Shown one piece after another: positions 1-8,291 of a stretch of DNA of 64,000 bases (position 1 is its first letter; the number at the start of each line of letters is the position of its first letter). A program made the position numbers and the translations under genes. The DNA comes from Desulfobacterales bacterium (GTDB taxonomy: Bacteria > Desulfobacterota > Desulfobacteria > Desulfobacterales > JAHEIW01). The notes under the pieces are model-generated. The model did no database searches. It had not been told where the DNA came from and worked only from the letters and a program-made list of their open reading frames with translations. The stretch covers positions 1 through 64,000 of the forward strand of contig JASJAN010000001.1 in NCBI GenBank assembly GCA_030066985.1. Reading direction: 5' to 3'.

Positions 1-21
1 TTCCCACAACCCGGTGGTTAA

Positions 22-36
22 TCCGCCGCAGGCGGA
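22..36. repeat. TCCGCC..GGCGGA palindrome
   Basis: Short perfect palindrome TCCGCCGCAGGCGGA in the spacer downstream of aspS. The same core recurs at 1981-2001, 2114-2128, 8236-8253, 9655-9673, 45055-45073 and 48257-48271, always between genes. Bases 1-139 otherwise show no coding content. Confidence 0.6.
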
Positions 37-139
37 CTCTGCCTACTGAGCTGCTGGGGATCAAAATAAAGTTGGTTAAATAATTGTTATCCTAACAGAA
101 GTCAAGAAAAAATCAATCAGAATGCGCTTTAGTGAGGTT

Positions 140-1927
140 TTATTTCGTTATCGGTTTCAGCTTGAGGTACAGTTCATCCAGTTGTGCTTTGCTGGTCTCC
201 GAAGGTGCCTCGGTCATCAGGCAAGCCGCCTTCTGGGTTTTGGGAAATGCGATCACATCCCGGATGGATGATTGAGCGCACATCAGCATTACCAACCGGT
301 CAAAACCAATGGCAATGCCGCCGTGTGGCGGTGCACCGGAATCCAGCGCATCCAATAAAAAGCCGAACTTGCCTTCATAGGTCTGGCGATCCATATTCAG
401 CGCTTTAAAAACCTTTTCCTGAACGCTGCGCTGATGGATCCGGATGCTGCCGCCGCCGATTTCAAAACCGTTTAGCACCAGATCGTAGGCCCGGCTGTTT
501 ACGGCTAAAGGTTCTTTCGCCAGACGGGCAATATCCTCTTCCAGGGGCGACGTAAATGGATGATGCAGGGCCTGCAGCCGTTTTTCGGTTTCATCATATT
601 CAAACATCGGGAAACGGGTTACCCATAAGAAATGGTACTCGTTTTCGTTGATCAGCCCCTGGGTTTTGCCCAGGTGATTTCTGAGATGACCCAGGGCTTC
701 GTTGACGATCTTGGGCTGGTCGGCAACAAAAAAGACCAGATCTCCAGGCGCCATGTTAATGCGTTCAGCCAAGGCATTCTTTTCGGCATCCGTAAAAAAT
801 TTGGTGATCGGAGATTGCCATTCATCTTCTTTAACCTTAATCCAGGCCATGCCTTTGGCCCGGTAAACACTGACAAAATCCGTCAAATCGTCAATTTCTT
901 TGCGCGAAAAATGTATGCAGCCTTTGGCATTCAAAGCTTTGACGATGCCGCCCTTTTTTACCGCGTCGGCAAACACTTTAAAGTTGGAGCCGGCAACGAT
1001 ATCGGAAATTTCTTTAAGCTCAAGGTCAAAACGGGTATCGGGCTTGTCCAGCCCGTAGCGGCCGACAGCCTCCTCATAAGTTAGTTGTGCAAACGGGCGC
1101 CTAATTTTTATGCCCAGAACCCGTTTGAACAGTTGGACCATCAGGCCTTCTGTGAGTTTCATGATGTCGTTTTCACCCACAAACGACATTTCAATATCAA
1201 TCTGGGTAAATTCAGGCTGTCGATCAGCGCGCAGGTCCTCATCCCGGAAGCAACGCACGATTTGGTAATAACGATCATAACCGGAAATCATGAAAAGCTG
1301 TTTAAAGATCTGCGGCGATTGCGGCAGGGCATAAAACTGACCTGGGTTTACCCGGCTGGGGACCAGATAGTCCCTGGCGCCTTCAGGGGTGCTGCGGGTT
1401 AGAAAGGGCGTTTCCAGATCGAAGAAACCGTTTTTATTAAGATATTCTCTGACCGCAGCCGTGGTTTGGTGCCGCAGAATCAGGTTCTTTTGCATTGCAG
1501 GACGCCGCAGATCGAGGTGACGATGTTTGAGCCGAATGGTTTCAGAAGCATCAATCTCATCTTCAATCAGAAACGGCGGGGTTTTGGCCTTATTCAAAAG
1601 CCTGAATTCCGTGACGGCCACCTCAATCTCGCCGGTCTTCAATTTAGGATTAATCATGTCGTCCGGCCGATTTTCCACTTTGCCCCGCACCGCCAGCACG
1701 TATTCATTGCGGATGGCATGAGCTTTGGCATGGATTTCTTTGTCCACCTTTGGGTTAAACACCACCTGGGTGATACCTTCCCGATCCCGCAAATCCACAA
1801 AGATCACACCCCCGTGATCCCGCCGACGATGGACCCAGCCCATCAAAACCACTTCCTTGTCAACATCGCTGGCGTTTAGCTCCCAGCAATGATGCGTTCT
1901 GCGCATGTTTCCTAGTTGATCAGGCAA
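140..1927 (-). CDS. aspS: Aspartyl-tRNA synthetase (probably non-discriminating)
   Basis: Class II synthetase of 595 residues that charges tRNA with aspartate in the cytoplasm. An N-terminal OB-fold anticodon domain (about 1-110, GWVHRRRDHGG) is followed by the catalytic core, with a GARDYLVPSR segment, motif 2 (FRDEDLRADRQPEFTQID) around 215-235 and motif 3 (GGIAIGFDRL) near 545; a bacterial GAD insertion lies between. The TTG start is chosen because AAGGAG lies 6 bases upstream and the resulting N-terminus (PDQLGNMRRTHHC) fits the LGDW-RTHYCG pattern of the family. ATGs at 1933 and 1906 are alternatives. The His in RRRDHGG matches AspRS enzymes that also charge tRNA-Asn for GatCAB amidation; that specificity is inference. 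It lies 282 bases downstream of hisS on the same strand. Confidence 0.96.
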   Translation of the reverse strand: MPDQLGNMRRTHHCWELNASDVDKEVVLMGWVHRRRDHGGVIFVDLRDREGITQVVFNPKVDKEIHAKAHAIRNEYVLAVRGKVENRPDDMINPKLKTGEIEVAVTEFRLLNKAKTPPFLIEDEIDASETIRLKHRHLDLRRPAMQKNLILRHQTTAAVREYLNKNGFFDLETPFLTRSTPEGARDYLVPSRVNPGQFYALPQSPQIFKQLFMISGYDRYYQIVRCFRDEDLRADRQPEFTQIDIEMSFVGENDIMKLTEGLMVQLFKRVLGIKIRRPFAQLTYEEAVGRYGLDKPDTRFDLELKEISDIVAGSNFKVFADAVKKGGIVKALNAKGCIHFSRKEIDDLTDFVSVYRAKGMAWIKVKEDEWQSPITKFFTDAEKNALAERINMAPGDLVFFVADQPKIVNEALGHLRNHLGKTQGLINENEYHFLWVTRFPMFEYDETEKRLQALHHPFTSPLEEDIARLAKEPLAVNSRAYDLVLNGFEIGGGSIRIHQRSVQEKVFKALNMDRQTYEGKFGFLLDALDSGAPPHGGIAIGFDRLVMLMCAQSSIRDVIAFPKTQKAACLMTEAPSETSKAQLDELYLKLKPITK

Positions 1928-1980
1928 TATCATCTCCTTGTTTTGGAACCTATTTCAAAAATGCATCTAGCGCCCATGGG

Positions 1981-2001
1981 TCCGCCAATATTCGTGGCGG
2001 A
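1981..2001. repeat. TCCGCC..GGCGGA hairpin
   Basis: TCCGCC and GGCGGA arms separated by nine bases, just upstream of aspS in the hisS-aspS spacer. It belongs to the same short palindrome family as the element at 22-36. Confidence 0.5.
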
Positions 2002-2040
2002 TTACAAACCAATTCAAAATGCGTGAATGCTACAAGTTGT

Positions 2041-2151
2041 GCCCGTTACCCGTTGTCCCGTTTGCCGGTTCATGAAATGAATTTAGACGATTTTCCTCTT
2101 TTTACGGGCTCAATCCGCCGGAGGCGGACTCAACTGGCCAACCGGAAAGCG
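2041..2151. repeat. Dispersed spacer repeat, copy 1
   Basis: About 110 bases that recur at 48170-48293. Both copies begin CCCGTTACCCG, contain CCCGTTTGCC, and end with GGCTCAATCCGCCGGAGGCGGACT, then AACTGGCCAACC and AAAGCG. The middle parts differ, and copy 2 carries an additional short GC-rich segment. Both sit entirely between genes. No open frame or terminal target duplication is visible. The function is unknown. Confidence 0.75.
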
Positions 2152-2209
2152 TGATCTACTATTTTTGAAAAAGGTTCACATTTTGTTAGTTTATTTTCAA
2201 CGCTTTAAA

Positions 2210-3469
2210 CTACTTGGCGTCAATTCGCTTTTTAATGGCTTCAACCAAACCTTCAAGGGGAACGGAAACCTGGTCTTTGGTTTTCATATTCCGCAGAATA
2301 GCCTCCCCCTTTTTGAGCTCGTCGTCACCGACAATCAGAACATATCCGGCTGCCAGCCGATCGGCCCGTTTCATCTGACTTTTTAGACTCTTGCCGCTAA
2401 AATCCAGCTCAGCGCTGATGCCTTCAGCCCCTAAAGCACAAACCCACTCAAACGCCTGCAAACGGCTTTGCTCCCCCAATGCCGCCACAAAGATAACCGG
2501 TTGGCGGTAAAATTGTTTTGTCTCAAGACCGGTCAATTCCGTCAGTCTGTCAAATCCAATCGCAAAGCCGGTAGCCGGTATATCCGGTCCCCCCAGTTCA
2601 CTGACCAGCCCATCATAGCGGCCGCCGCCGGCAACCGCATTCTGGGCTCCCAGGGACGCCGTCTGGATCTCGAATGTGGTGCGCGCATAGTAATCCAGAC
2701 CGCGTACCAGGTTTTTATCCACCACAAAGGAAACACCCAATTTTTGCAGCATCTGTTGAACTTCATCAAAGTCGGCTTTGCATTCCGGATCGAGATAATC
2801 GATGATGGAAGGTGCATCCGCCAGCGCCGCCCGGCAGTCCGGAACTTTGCAGTCCAGCACGCGCAACGGGTTACGATCCTTTCGTCGCTGGCAGTTGGCG
2901 CACAGCTGGTCATTGATGGAGGTCAAAAAGTCCGATAAGGCGTCTTTATACTTAGGCCGGCATGTCGGACAGCCCAGTGAGTTAATGTGGGCTTTAACAT
3001 CAGCGACCTTCAATCGCTTAAACAAAGTGATTAAAAGATAAATCAGCTGGACATCCGCCAGCCCGGATGGGACACCGAAAATCTCAGCATTGATCTGGTA
3101 AAACTGGCGGTACCTTCCCTTCTGCGGTCGCTCTCTTCGAAACATGGGACCGATCGTGTAAAGTTTTTGGACCGGATCCTTGGCATGCAGCCGATGTTGG
3201 ATGTAAGCCCGTACAATAGAAGCCGTCGCTTCCGGGCGCAACGTAATCAGGTCGCCTTTGCGATCCGGAAAAGTGTACATTTCTTTTTCGACAATGTCAG
3301 TGTCTTCACCGATGCTTCTGGCAAACAGCTCGGTGCGCTCCATAATGGGAATACGGATCTCTTGGAAGCCAAAGTCTTCCAGAAGCTCACGTGCCACCTT
3401 CTCAATTGCCTGCCACAGCTCAATTTCGCCGGGGAGAATATCTTTAAATCCTCTGATTAACTGGATCAT
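2210..3469 (-). CDS. hisS: Histidyl-tRNA synthetase
   Basis: Class II synthetase of 419 residues that attaches histidine to tRNA-His. The sequence opens with the typical IRGFKDILPGE. It has motif 1 (LRPEATASIVRAYI), motif 2 (FRRERPQKGRYRQFYQINAE), the histidine-specific RGLDYYARTTFEI and motif 3 (ATGFAIGFDRL), followed by a C-terminal anticodon domain. Two CxxC-type pairs (GCPTC, LCANC) with further Cys residues fall in the insertion between motifs 2 and 3, as in many bacterial HisRS. The ATG at 3469 follows GAAGGA at a somewhat long distance. It is probably co-transcribed with aspS downstream, a common bacterial arrangement. Confidence 0.97.
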   Translation of the reverse strand: MIQLIRGFKDILPGEIELWQAIEKVARELLEDFGFQEIRIPIMERTELFARSIGEDTDIVEKEMYTFPDRKGDLITLRPEATASIVRAYIQHRLHAKDPVQKLYTIGPMFRRERPQKGRYRQFYQINAEIFGVPSGLADVQLIYLLITLFKRLKVADVKAHINSLGCPTCRPKYKDALSDFLTSINDQLCANCQRRKDRNPLRVLDCKVPDCRAALADAPSIIDYLDPECKADFDEVQQMLQKLGVSFVVDKNLVRGLDYYARTTFEIQTASLGAQNAVAGGGRYDGLVSELGGPDIPATGFAIGFDRLTELTGLETKQFYRQPVIFVAALGEQSRLQAFEWVCALGAEGISAELDFSGKSLKSQMKRADRLAAGYVLIVGDDELKKGEAILRNMKTKDQVSVPLEGLVEAIKKRIDAK

Positions 3470-3607
3470 TGAATGGGGTGTCCTTCACATCCGATAGGCG
3501 TTCAAAAATAGAAGGCCTGCGACGGTGTTTTTATTCTGTTTTCAAGTAAATCTGATTTTTTATCTTAATATCGCCAATTTAGTCAACCTTAATATTTTTT
3601 TTAAGAC

Positions 3608-3636
3608 TTGACACCCCAACAGTGATTGCCTAATTG
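3608..3636 (+). promoter_or_regulatory. Possible sigma70 promoter for the peptide island
   Basis: TTGACA at 3608-3613 is a perfect -35 box. With a 17-base spacer the -10 would be TAATTG, which is weak. A second AT-rich candidate (TATATT at 3676-3681) lies nearer the gene. This is the divergent hisS / S58-peptidase spacer (3470-3721). Confidence 0.3.
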
Positions 3637-3721
3637 ATTTACTTTTAAACTCAATTGGATATATATTAGTCTGACTATATTCTGGTACAAAACCATTCTT
3701 GGAAAGGAAAGGCGCATATAA

Positions 3722-4726
3722 TTGACAACTGCGGGCAAATATAACACTCTTACCGATGTGGCCGGCATCACCGTCGGCCATTACACCGACCCGGTTGCTG
3801 CCAGCGGGGTGACTGTGGTTGTCTGTACCGAGGGCGCGGTGACCGCTGTTGACGTACGCGGTTCGGCGCCCGGCACCCGGGAAACCGATCTATTGGCGCC
3901 GACCAATCTGGTTGAAAAAGCGCAGGCGGTGGTGCTCTCCGGCGGTTCGGTTTATGGTCTGGCCGCTGCAGACGGCGTTGTGCGTTGGCTGGCGAAAAAC
4001 GGTTTCGGATTCCCGCTGGATAAAGGATATGTCGCACCGATCGTCCCGGCAGCGGTATTGTATGATCTCGATCGTGGATCTGATTTTGTTCCCCCAGTTT
4101 GTGCCGAATGGGGTGAAAAAGCCTGCCAAGCCGCCGGCAGTGGCCCGGTCGCCTGCGGCTGCGTGGGCGCCGGCACCGGCGCCTGGGCAGGCAGCATCAA
4201 AGGGGGGCTGGGAACCGCCAGCGCCGTTTTGGACGCCGGCATCACGGTGGCCGCATTGGCCGCTGTCAATTCAGGCGGATCAGTCATCGATCCCGCCAGC
4301 GGGCAACCATGGGAAATAGGCCTGCAAATCGAGCAGGAATTCGACCCACAGGGAAAACGGGCCGTGAAACTGCCACCACTGCCTGCAGCCGCTGCAGCCC
4401 AGAACACCACCATTGCAGTGGTCGCCACCGATGCCAAGCTGAGCAAGGCCCAGGGTTGCAAAGTCGCCCAGATGGCCCATGACGGTATGGCGCGGGCCAT
4501 TCGACCGGCACACACGATGTTTGATGGCGATACCATTTTTTGCATGGCCACCGGCAAACAAAAGTTACCCCAAAAGCAGGGTTTTTTCAGTGCGACCCAG
4601 GCCCAGGCGGTTACCGACATCGGTCACGCTGCAGCAGACTGTTTATCAAGAGCCATTATAAGGGCCATCCTGACAGCTAAGAGTGCCGCCGGCATGACGG
4701 CATTCTGCGACCTTGATGATCGATAA
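3722..4726 (+). CDS. S58 (DmpA/P1-type) aminopeptidase
   Basis: Member of the self-processing Ntn-hydrolase family that includes DmpA (L-aminopeptidase/D-amidase) and beta-aminopeptidases; 334 residues. The N-terminus (TDVAGITVGHYTD) and the glycine-rich segments near 75-85 (VVLSGGSVYGLAAADGV) and 170-190 are typical. The expected autocleavage/nucleophile region is AQNTTIAVVATDA, with Asn228-Thr229 the likely scissile bond and Thr229 the nucleophile; assignment by family resemblance. TTG start with AAAGG 9 bases upstream. No signal peptide, so probably cytoplasmic. It is the first gene of a run with a dipeptide importer and an M20 peptidase, which suggests hydrolysis of imported short, possibly D- or beta-containing, peptides. 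The exact substrate cannot be read from sequence. Confidence 0.88.
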   Translation: MTTAGKYNTLTDVAGITVGHYTDPVAASGVTVVVCTEGAVTAVDVRGSAPGTRETDLLAPTNLVEKAQAVVLSGGSVYGLAAADGVVRWLAKNGFGFPLDKGYVAPIVPAAVLYDLDRGSDFVPPVCAEWGEKACQAAGSGPVACGCVGAGTGAWAGSIKGGLGTASAVLDAGITVAALAAVNSGGSVIDPASGQPWEIGLQIEQEFDPQGKRAVKLPPLPAAAAAQNTTIAVVATDAKLSKAQGCKVAQMAHDGMARAIRPAHTMFDGDTIFCMATGKQKLPQKQGFFSATQAQAVTDIGHAAADCLSRAIIRAILTAKSAAGMTAFCDLDDR

Positions 4727-4766
4727 ATAATGTTCATCTCATTTCAGAAAAAAGGGAGGAAAAATA

Positions 4767-6263
4767 ATGAGGAGACTGCTTTTACTTTCTCTGGCATTCG
4801 CTATCACGCTTTCAATTGCACCGGTTTGGGCAGAGGCACCCAATAAAGGCGGAAACCTGGTGCTGTGCGTGGGGGATGAGCCACCGGGGCTGGATCCGAC
4901 TGCAAGCGCTTCGGCTGCCATCGATCGGGTCGTCTTCGCCAATATCATGGAAGGACTGGTCAAAGTCGACCGCAACGGCCAATTTGTGCCCGGGCTGGCC
5001 ACCCAATGGGATGTGTCGCCGGACGGCAAAGTGTATACGTTTAAACTGCGCCAGGGGGTCAAGTTTCACAACGGAGAAGCTTTCAATGCCCAGGTCGCCA
5101 AGTGGAACCTTGAACGCGGCGCAGCACAGGACACGAAAAATGCCCATCCTGAATTTTTCCGGGTTATCGCAAATATTGAAACACCCGACAGTCAGACCCT
5201 GAAGGTCACTCTCAAAGATGTTGACGCCCTGTTTATCGTTCACATGGCCGAAGGCGATGCCGTCATGCTGCCGATGAAAGGATACGAAAATACGGCTGCC
5301 GCGCCCATCGGAACCGGGCCGTTTAAATTTGCCAAATGGACCCGGGGCGACAGCGTGGAAATGGTCAGAAACGAGAAATACTGGAACCCGGTCCTGCCCT
5401 ATCTGGACAAAGTCACCTATCGCTTCATCAAGGACCCCAGTGCGCAGGTTGCCGCTTTAAAAGCCGGTGATGTGGATCTTATCGGCTGGCTGTTTGCACC
5501 CGAACTGGCGGCAGACATCGCCAAAGACAAACGCTTTAAAGTGCTTTCGGGAGCGTCCACCTCTGAAGTCATCATGTCCACCAACAACAAAGCCAAACCC
5601 TTTGACAACAAGCTGGTGCGCCAGGCGATTGCGCTTGCCATTGACCGCCAGACGGTCATTGACCTGGTCATGGCCGGATACGGCACCGTTATCGGCTCCC
5701 ACTGGCCGCCTGTTACCCCTTACTACAAGGATATGACCGGTCGGTTTCCCTATGACCCGATAAAAGCCAAGGCCTTGCTGGCCCAGGCCGGATATCCGAA
5801 TGGTTTCTCGGCCACCATCAAGCTGCCGGCCATTTATCCCTATTCACAACGCGCAGGCGAAGTCATCGCCGACATGCTGGGTCAAATCGGGATCAAACTC
5901 AAAATCGAGATTGTTGAATGGGGCTTCTGGCTGGATCGCATTTTCAAGCAAAAAGACTTTGAGCTGTCCATGATCGGACACGCCGAAGCATGGGATATCG
6001 GCATATATGCCAATCCGGATTACTATTTCCAGTTCGATTCCCAGGAATTTCGGGATGCCTATGCCAAAGCACTCAAAGCGCCCAACGAAGCGGAAAAAGC
6101 CAAATGGTTCGGCCGCTGTCAGGAAATCGTCGCCGAGGAGGCCGTCAACGGATTTTTGTTCCTGTCACCGGCACTGTCTGCCATGAAGATCGAGTTGATG
6201 AACTGGTGGGAGAATTACCCCACAATCGCACTCGATTGCACAGAGGTGTGGTGGAAGCGGTAA
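4767..6263 (+). CDS. dppA: Dipeptide/oligopeptide-binding protein (SBP family 5)
   Basis: Periplasmic solute-binding component of a peptide/nickel-type ABC importer; 498 residues. It has a type I signal peptide (MRRLLLLSLAFAITLS, cleavage near VWA-EA at about 22-24). The SBP_bac_5 hallmarks follow: GLDPTASAS, VFANIMEGLVKVDRNG, LATQWDVSPDGKVYTFKLR and GVKFHNGEAF. The C-terminal ligand lobe includes QAIALAIDRQTVIDLVMAGYG. GGGAGGA precedes the ATG at normal spacing. It is separated from the permease genes by a 196-base gap holding a large hairpin (6327-6405), which fits the usual need for more binding protein than membrane component. The ligand is not certain; glutathione, nickel or D-dipeptides are alternatives within the family. 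Confidence 0.92.
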   Translation: MRRLLLLSLAFAITLSIAPVWAEAPNKGGNLVLCVGDEPPGLDPTASASAAIDRVVFANIMEGLVKVDRNGQFVPGLATQWDVSPDGKVYTFKLRQGVKFHNGEAFNAQVAKWNLERGAAQDTKNAHPEFFRVIANIETPDSQTLKVTLKDVDALFIVHMAEGDAVMLPMKGYENTAAAPIGTGPFKFAKWTRGDSVEMVRNEKYWNPVLPYLDKVTYRFIKDPSAQVAALKAGDVDLIGWLFAPELAADIAKDKRFKVLSGASTSEVIMSTNNKAKPFDNKLVRQAIALAIDRQTVIDLVMAGYGTVIGSHWPPVTPYYKDMTGRFPYDPIKAKALLAQAGYPNGFSATIKLPAIYPYSQRAGEVIADMLGQIGIKLKIEIVEWGFWLDRIFKQKDFELSMIGHAEAWDIGIYANPDYYFQFDSQEFRDAYAKALKAPNEAEKAKWFGRCQEIVAEEAVNGFLFLSPALSAMKIELMNWWENYPTIALDCTEVWWKR

Positions 6264-6326
6264 TCGGCACATTGTTGGAAAGCTGGGTATTATGCTAAGT
6301 ATCTCCATTCTATGCGGAAAAAATTT

Positions 6327-6405
6327 TACCACGAAGTTCACGAAGGACACGAAGCAGTAAATCTTTTTTGGTATGTCTTCGTGCATCTTTGTGTTCTTTG
6401 TGGTC
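6327..6405. repeat. Heptad-array hairpin (CACGAAG type) inside the dpp operon
   Basis: Left arm 6327-6354 is a tandem of CACGAAG-like units (ACCACGAAG TTCACGAAG GACACGAAG). Right arm 6376-6405 is its inverted degenerate copy (CTTCGTG CATCTTTGTG TTCTTTGTGG). The loop is about 20 bases. It lies between the binding-protein and permease genes. Confidence 0.75.
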
Positions 6406-6459
6406 AATACCGAAATGAAAATACATCAATAATAAAAACTGCCTCCCTGAATTAAACGC

Positions 6460-7404
6460 ATGCTCCGCTATTTGATCAAAAAGCTGCTCATCCTGCTGAT
6501 TCTGCTGTTCTTTGTCTCCATTGCGGTATTTGCGGTCCTTTTTGTGCTTCCCGGTGACCCGGCGCAGATTATTCTCGGAATCAATGCAACCCCCGAATCG
6601 CTGGCGAATCTGCGTGCTGAGCTGGGCCTGGACAAATCATTTATGGGACAATACGCCCAGTGGATGGGGAATCTTTTACTAGGCCGCAGCCACCAATCCA
6701 TTCATTATAAAATGCCCGTTTTTGAATTAATTGGCGACAGCCTGGCGGTGACCGGACCGCTGGCCCTTCTGGCCATGGTGTTCGCCCTTGTCATTTCGCT
6801 GCCTTTCGGCATCTACGCCGCGCGGCATCAAAACCAATCCGGCGACGTGACGGTCATGTTCTGCACCCAACTGGGGCTGGCTACCCCGGAATTCTGGTTT
6901 GGTATCCTGCTGACCCTGGTGTTTTCGGTCCAACTGGGCTGGTTTTCCGCCGGGGGTTTTCCGGGCTGGGGCACGGATTTCTGGGGTTCACTCAAAGCGC
7001 TATTGCTGCCCGCCTTCGCGCTGGGTGCCATCCGGGCCTCCATTCTGACTCGTCTGACCCGCTCTTCGATGCTGGAAGTTTTGCGTGAGGATTACGTACG
7101 CACGGCGCGCGCCAAAGGGCTCAAAGAACGGACCGTTGTCTACGGGCATGCCTTGCGCAACGCGCTGGTACCGGTCCTGACCATTATGGGGCTTCAGTTG
7201 GGACAGCTTCTGGCAGGGGCGATTATCATCGAAAATGTCTTTTTTCTGCCGGGTCTGGGAAGACTCGTATTCAATGCCATCGGCCAACGGGATTTACCGG
7301 TGGTGCGCGATATCGTTTTGTTTATGGCGGCAGCCGTCGTCATCATCAATTTTCTCGTCGATCTGGCCTACGCCGCGGTCGATCCGAGGATACAGCTGGA
7401 ATGA
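6460..7404 (+). CDS. dppB: Peptide ABC transporter permease (DppB-like)
   Basis: Inner-membrane permease of 314 residues with six predicted transmembrane segments. The N-terminal helix (LLILLILLFFVSIAVFAVLF) runs into the family signature VLPGDPAQIILG. The cytoplasmic EAA loop (about 210-235: EDYVRTARAKGLKERTVVYGHALRNAL) contacts the ATPases. It couples with the 7401-8225 permease, and the two reading frames overlap by four bases (ATGA), indicating translational coupling. Confidence 0.93.
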   Translation: MLRYLIKKLLILLILLFFVSIAVFAVLFVLPGDPAQIILGINATPESLANLRAELGLDKSFMGQYAQWMGNLLLGRSHQSIHYKMPVFELIGDSLAVTGPLALLAMVFALVISLPFGIYAARHQNQSGDVTVMFCTQLGLATPEFWFGILLTLVFSVQLGWFSAGGFPGWGTDFWGSLKALLLPAFALGAIRASILTRLTRSSMLEVLREDYVRTARAKGLKERTVVYGHALRNALVPVLTIMGLQLGQLLAGAIIIENVFFLPGLGRLVFNAIGQRDLPVVRDIVLFMAAAVVIINFLVDLAYAAVDPRIQLE

Positions 7405-8225
7405 AACGCTTCTTTAAAAATAAAAACTTTACCATCGGATTTATCCTGTCGCTGATTGTGGTTATTGCGGCGGTGCTCAGCCTTATCTGGACCCCTTTTG
7501 AAGCCAACCGCATGAACGCCAAACTGCGACTGCAGGGCCCATCCTGGCAACACCCGCTGGGCACAGACCAGTACGGCCGCGATACCCTTTCACGCGTGAT
7601 GGTGGGGGCGGTCAACTCGATCATCGTCGGATTGATGACAGTCGCCATCGGTTTGAGTGTTGGCGTCACATTGGGGCTGGTAGCGGCTTACTACAGCAAG
7701 TGGGTTGATGAGTCCATCATGCGTTTATCGGACTTTTTATTCGGGTTTCCGGCGGTATTGACCGCTATTTTGATCACCTCGATTCTGGGTCCGTCGATGA
7801 TCAATGCCATGCTGGCGATCGGTATTTTTTATATCCCGGTATTTGCCCGTTTGACCCGGGCAGTGGCGATGGTCATCTGGGAGCGGGAGTTTATTGTCGC
7901 CGCCCGGGCGGCCGGTATCAGTGAGTGGTCAATTGCCTGGCGCCACGTGCTGCCCAATATTATTTCGCCCTTGCTCATCCAGGGCACCATTCAGTTTGCA
8001 GTGGCTATTTTGGCCGAGGCCGGGCTCAGCTACCTTGGATTGGGAACCCAGCCCCCGCACGCCTCCTGGGGCCGAATGCTAAACGAAGCGCAAACCTATA
8101 TGTCACTGTCACCCTGGATGGCCATCTTCCCCGGATTGGCCATTGCCTGGGCCGTACTGGGCTTCAATTTGTTGGGGGACGGACTCAGGGATACGCTTGA
8201 TCCAAAAATGGTCCGAATCAGGTAG
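7401..8225 (+). CDS. dppC: Peptide ABC transporter permease (DppC-like)
   Basis: Second permease of 274 residues. The segment HPLGTDQYGRDTLSRVMVGA is the DppC/OppC signature and the EAA loop is EREFIVAARAAGISEWSIAWRHVLP at about 165-190. It ends with the typical LGFNLLGDGLRDTLDPK. Start codon overlaps the dppB stop. Together with dppB it forms the membrane pore of the importer. Confidence 0.93.
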   Translation: MKRFFKNKNFTIGFILSLIVVIAAVLSLIWTPFEANRMNAKLRLQGPSWQHPLGTDQYGRDTLSRVMVGAVNSIIVGLMTVAIGLSVGVTLGLVAAYYSKWVDESIMRLSDFLFGFPAVLTAILITSILGPSMINAMLAIGIFYIPVFARLTRAVAMVIWEREFIVAARAAGISEWSIAWRHVLPNIISPLLIQGTIQFAVAILAEAGLSYLGLGTQPPHASWGRMLNEAQTYMSLSPWMAIFPGLAIAWAVLGFNLLGDGLRDTLDPKMVRIR

Positions 8226-8235
8226 TTTTTATTCG

Positions 8236-8253
8236 GTCCGCCTGGGCGGACCG
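8236..8253. repeat. GGTCCGCC..GGCGGACC palindrome
   Basis: GGTCCGCC and GGCGGACC arms around a two-base centre (TG), 10 bases after the dppC stop. It is a strong short hairpin of the TCCGCC family. There is no U-run, so it is not a standard terminator. Confidence 0.5.
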
Positions 8254-8291
8254 GATGGAAAACCATATATATTCAAAAAAATTACATAGCC

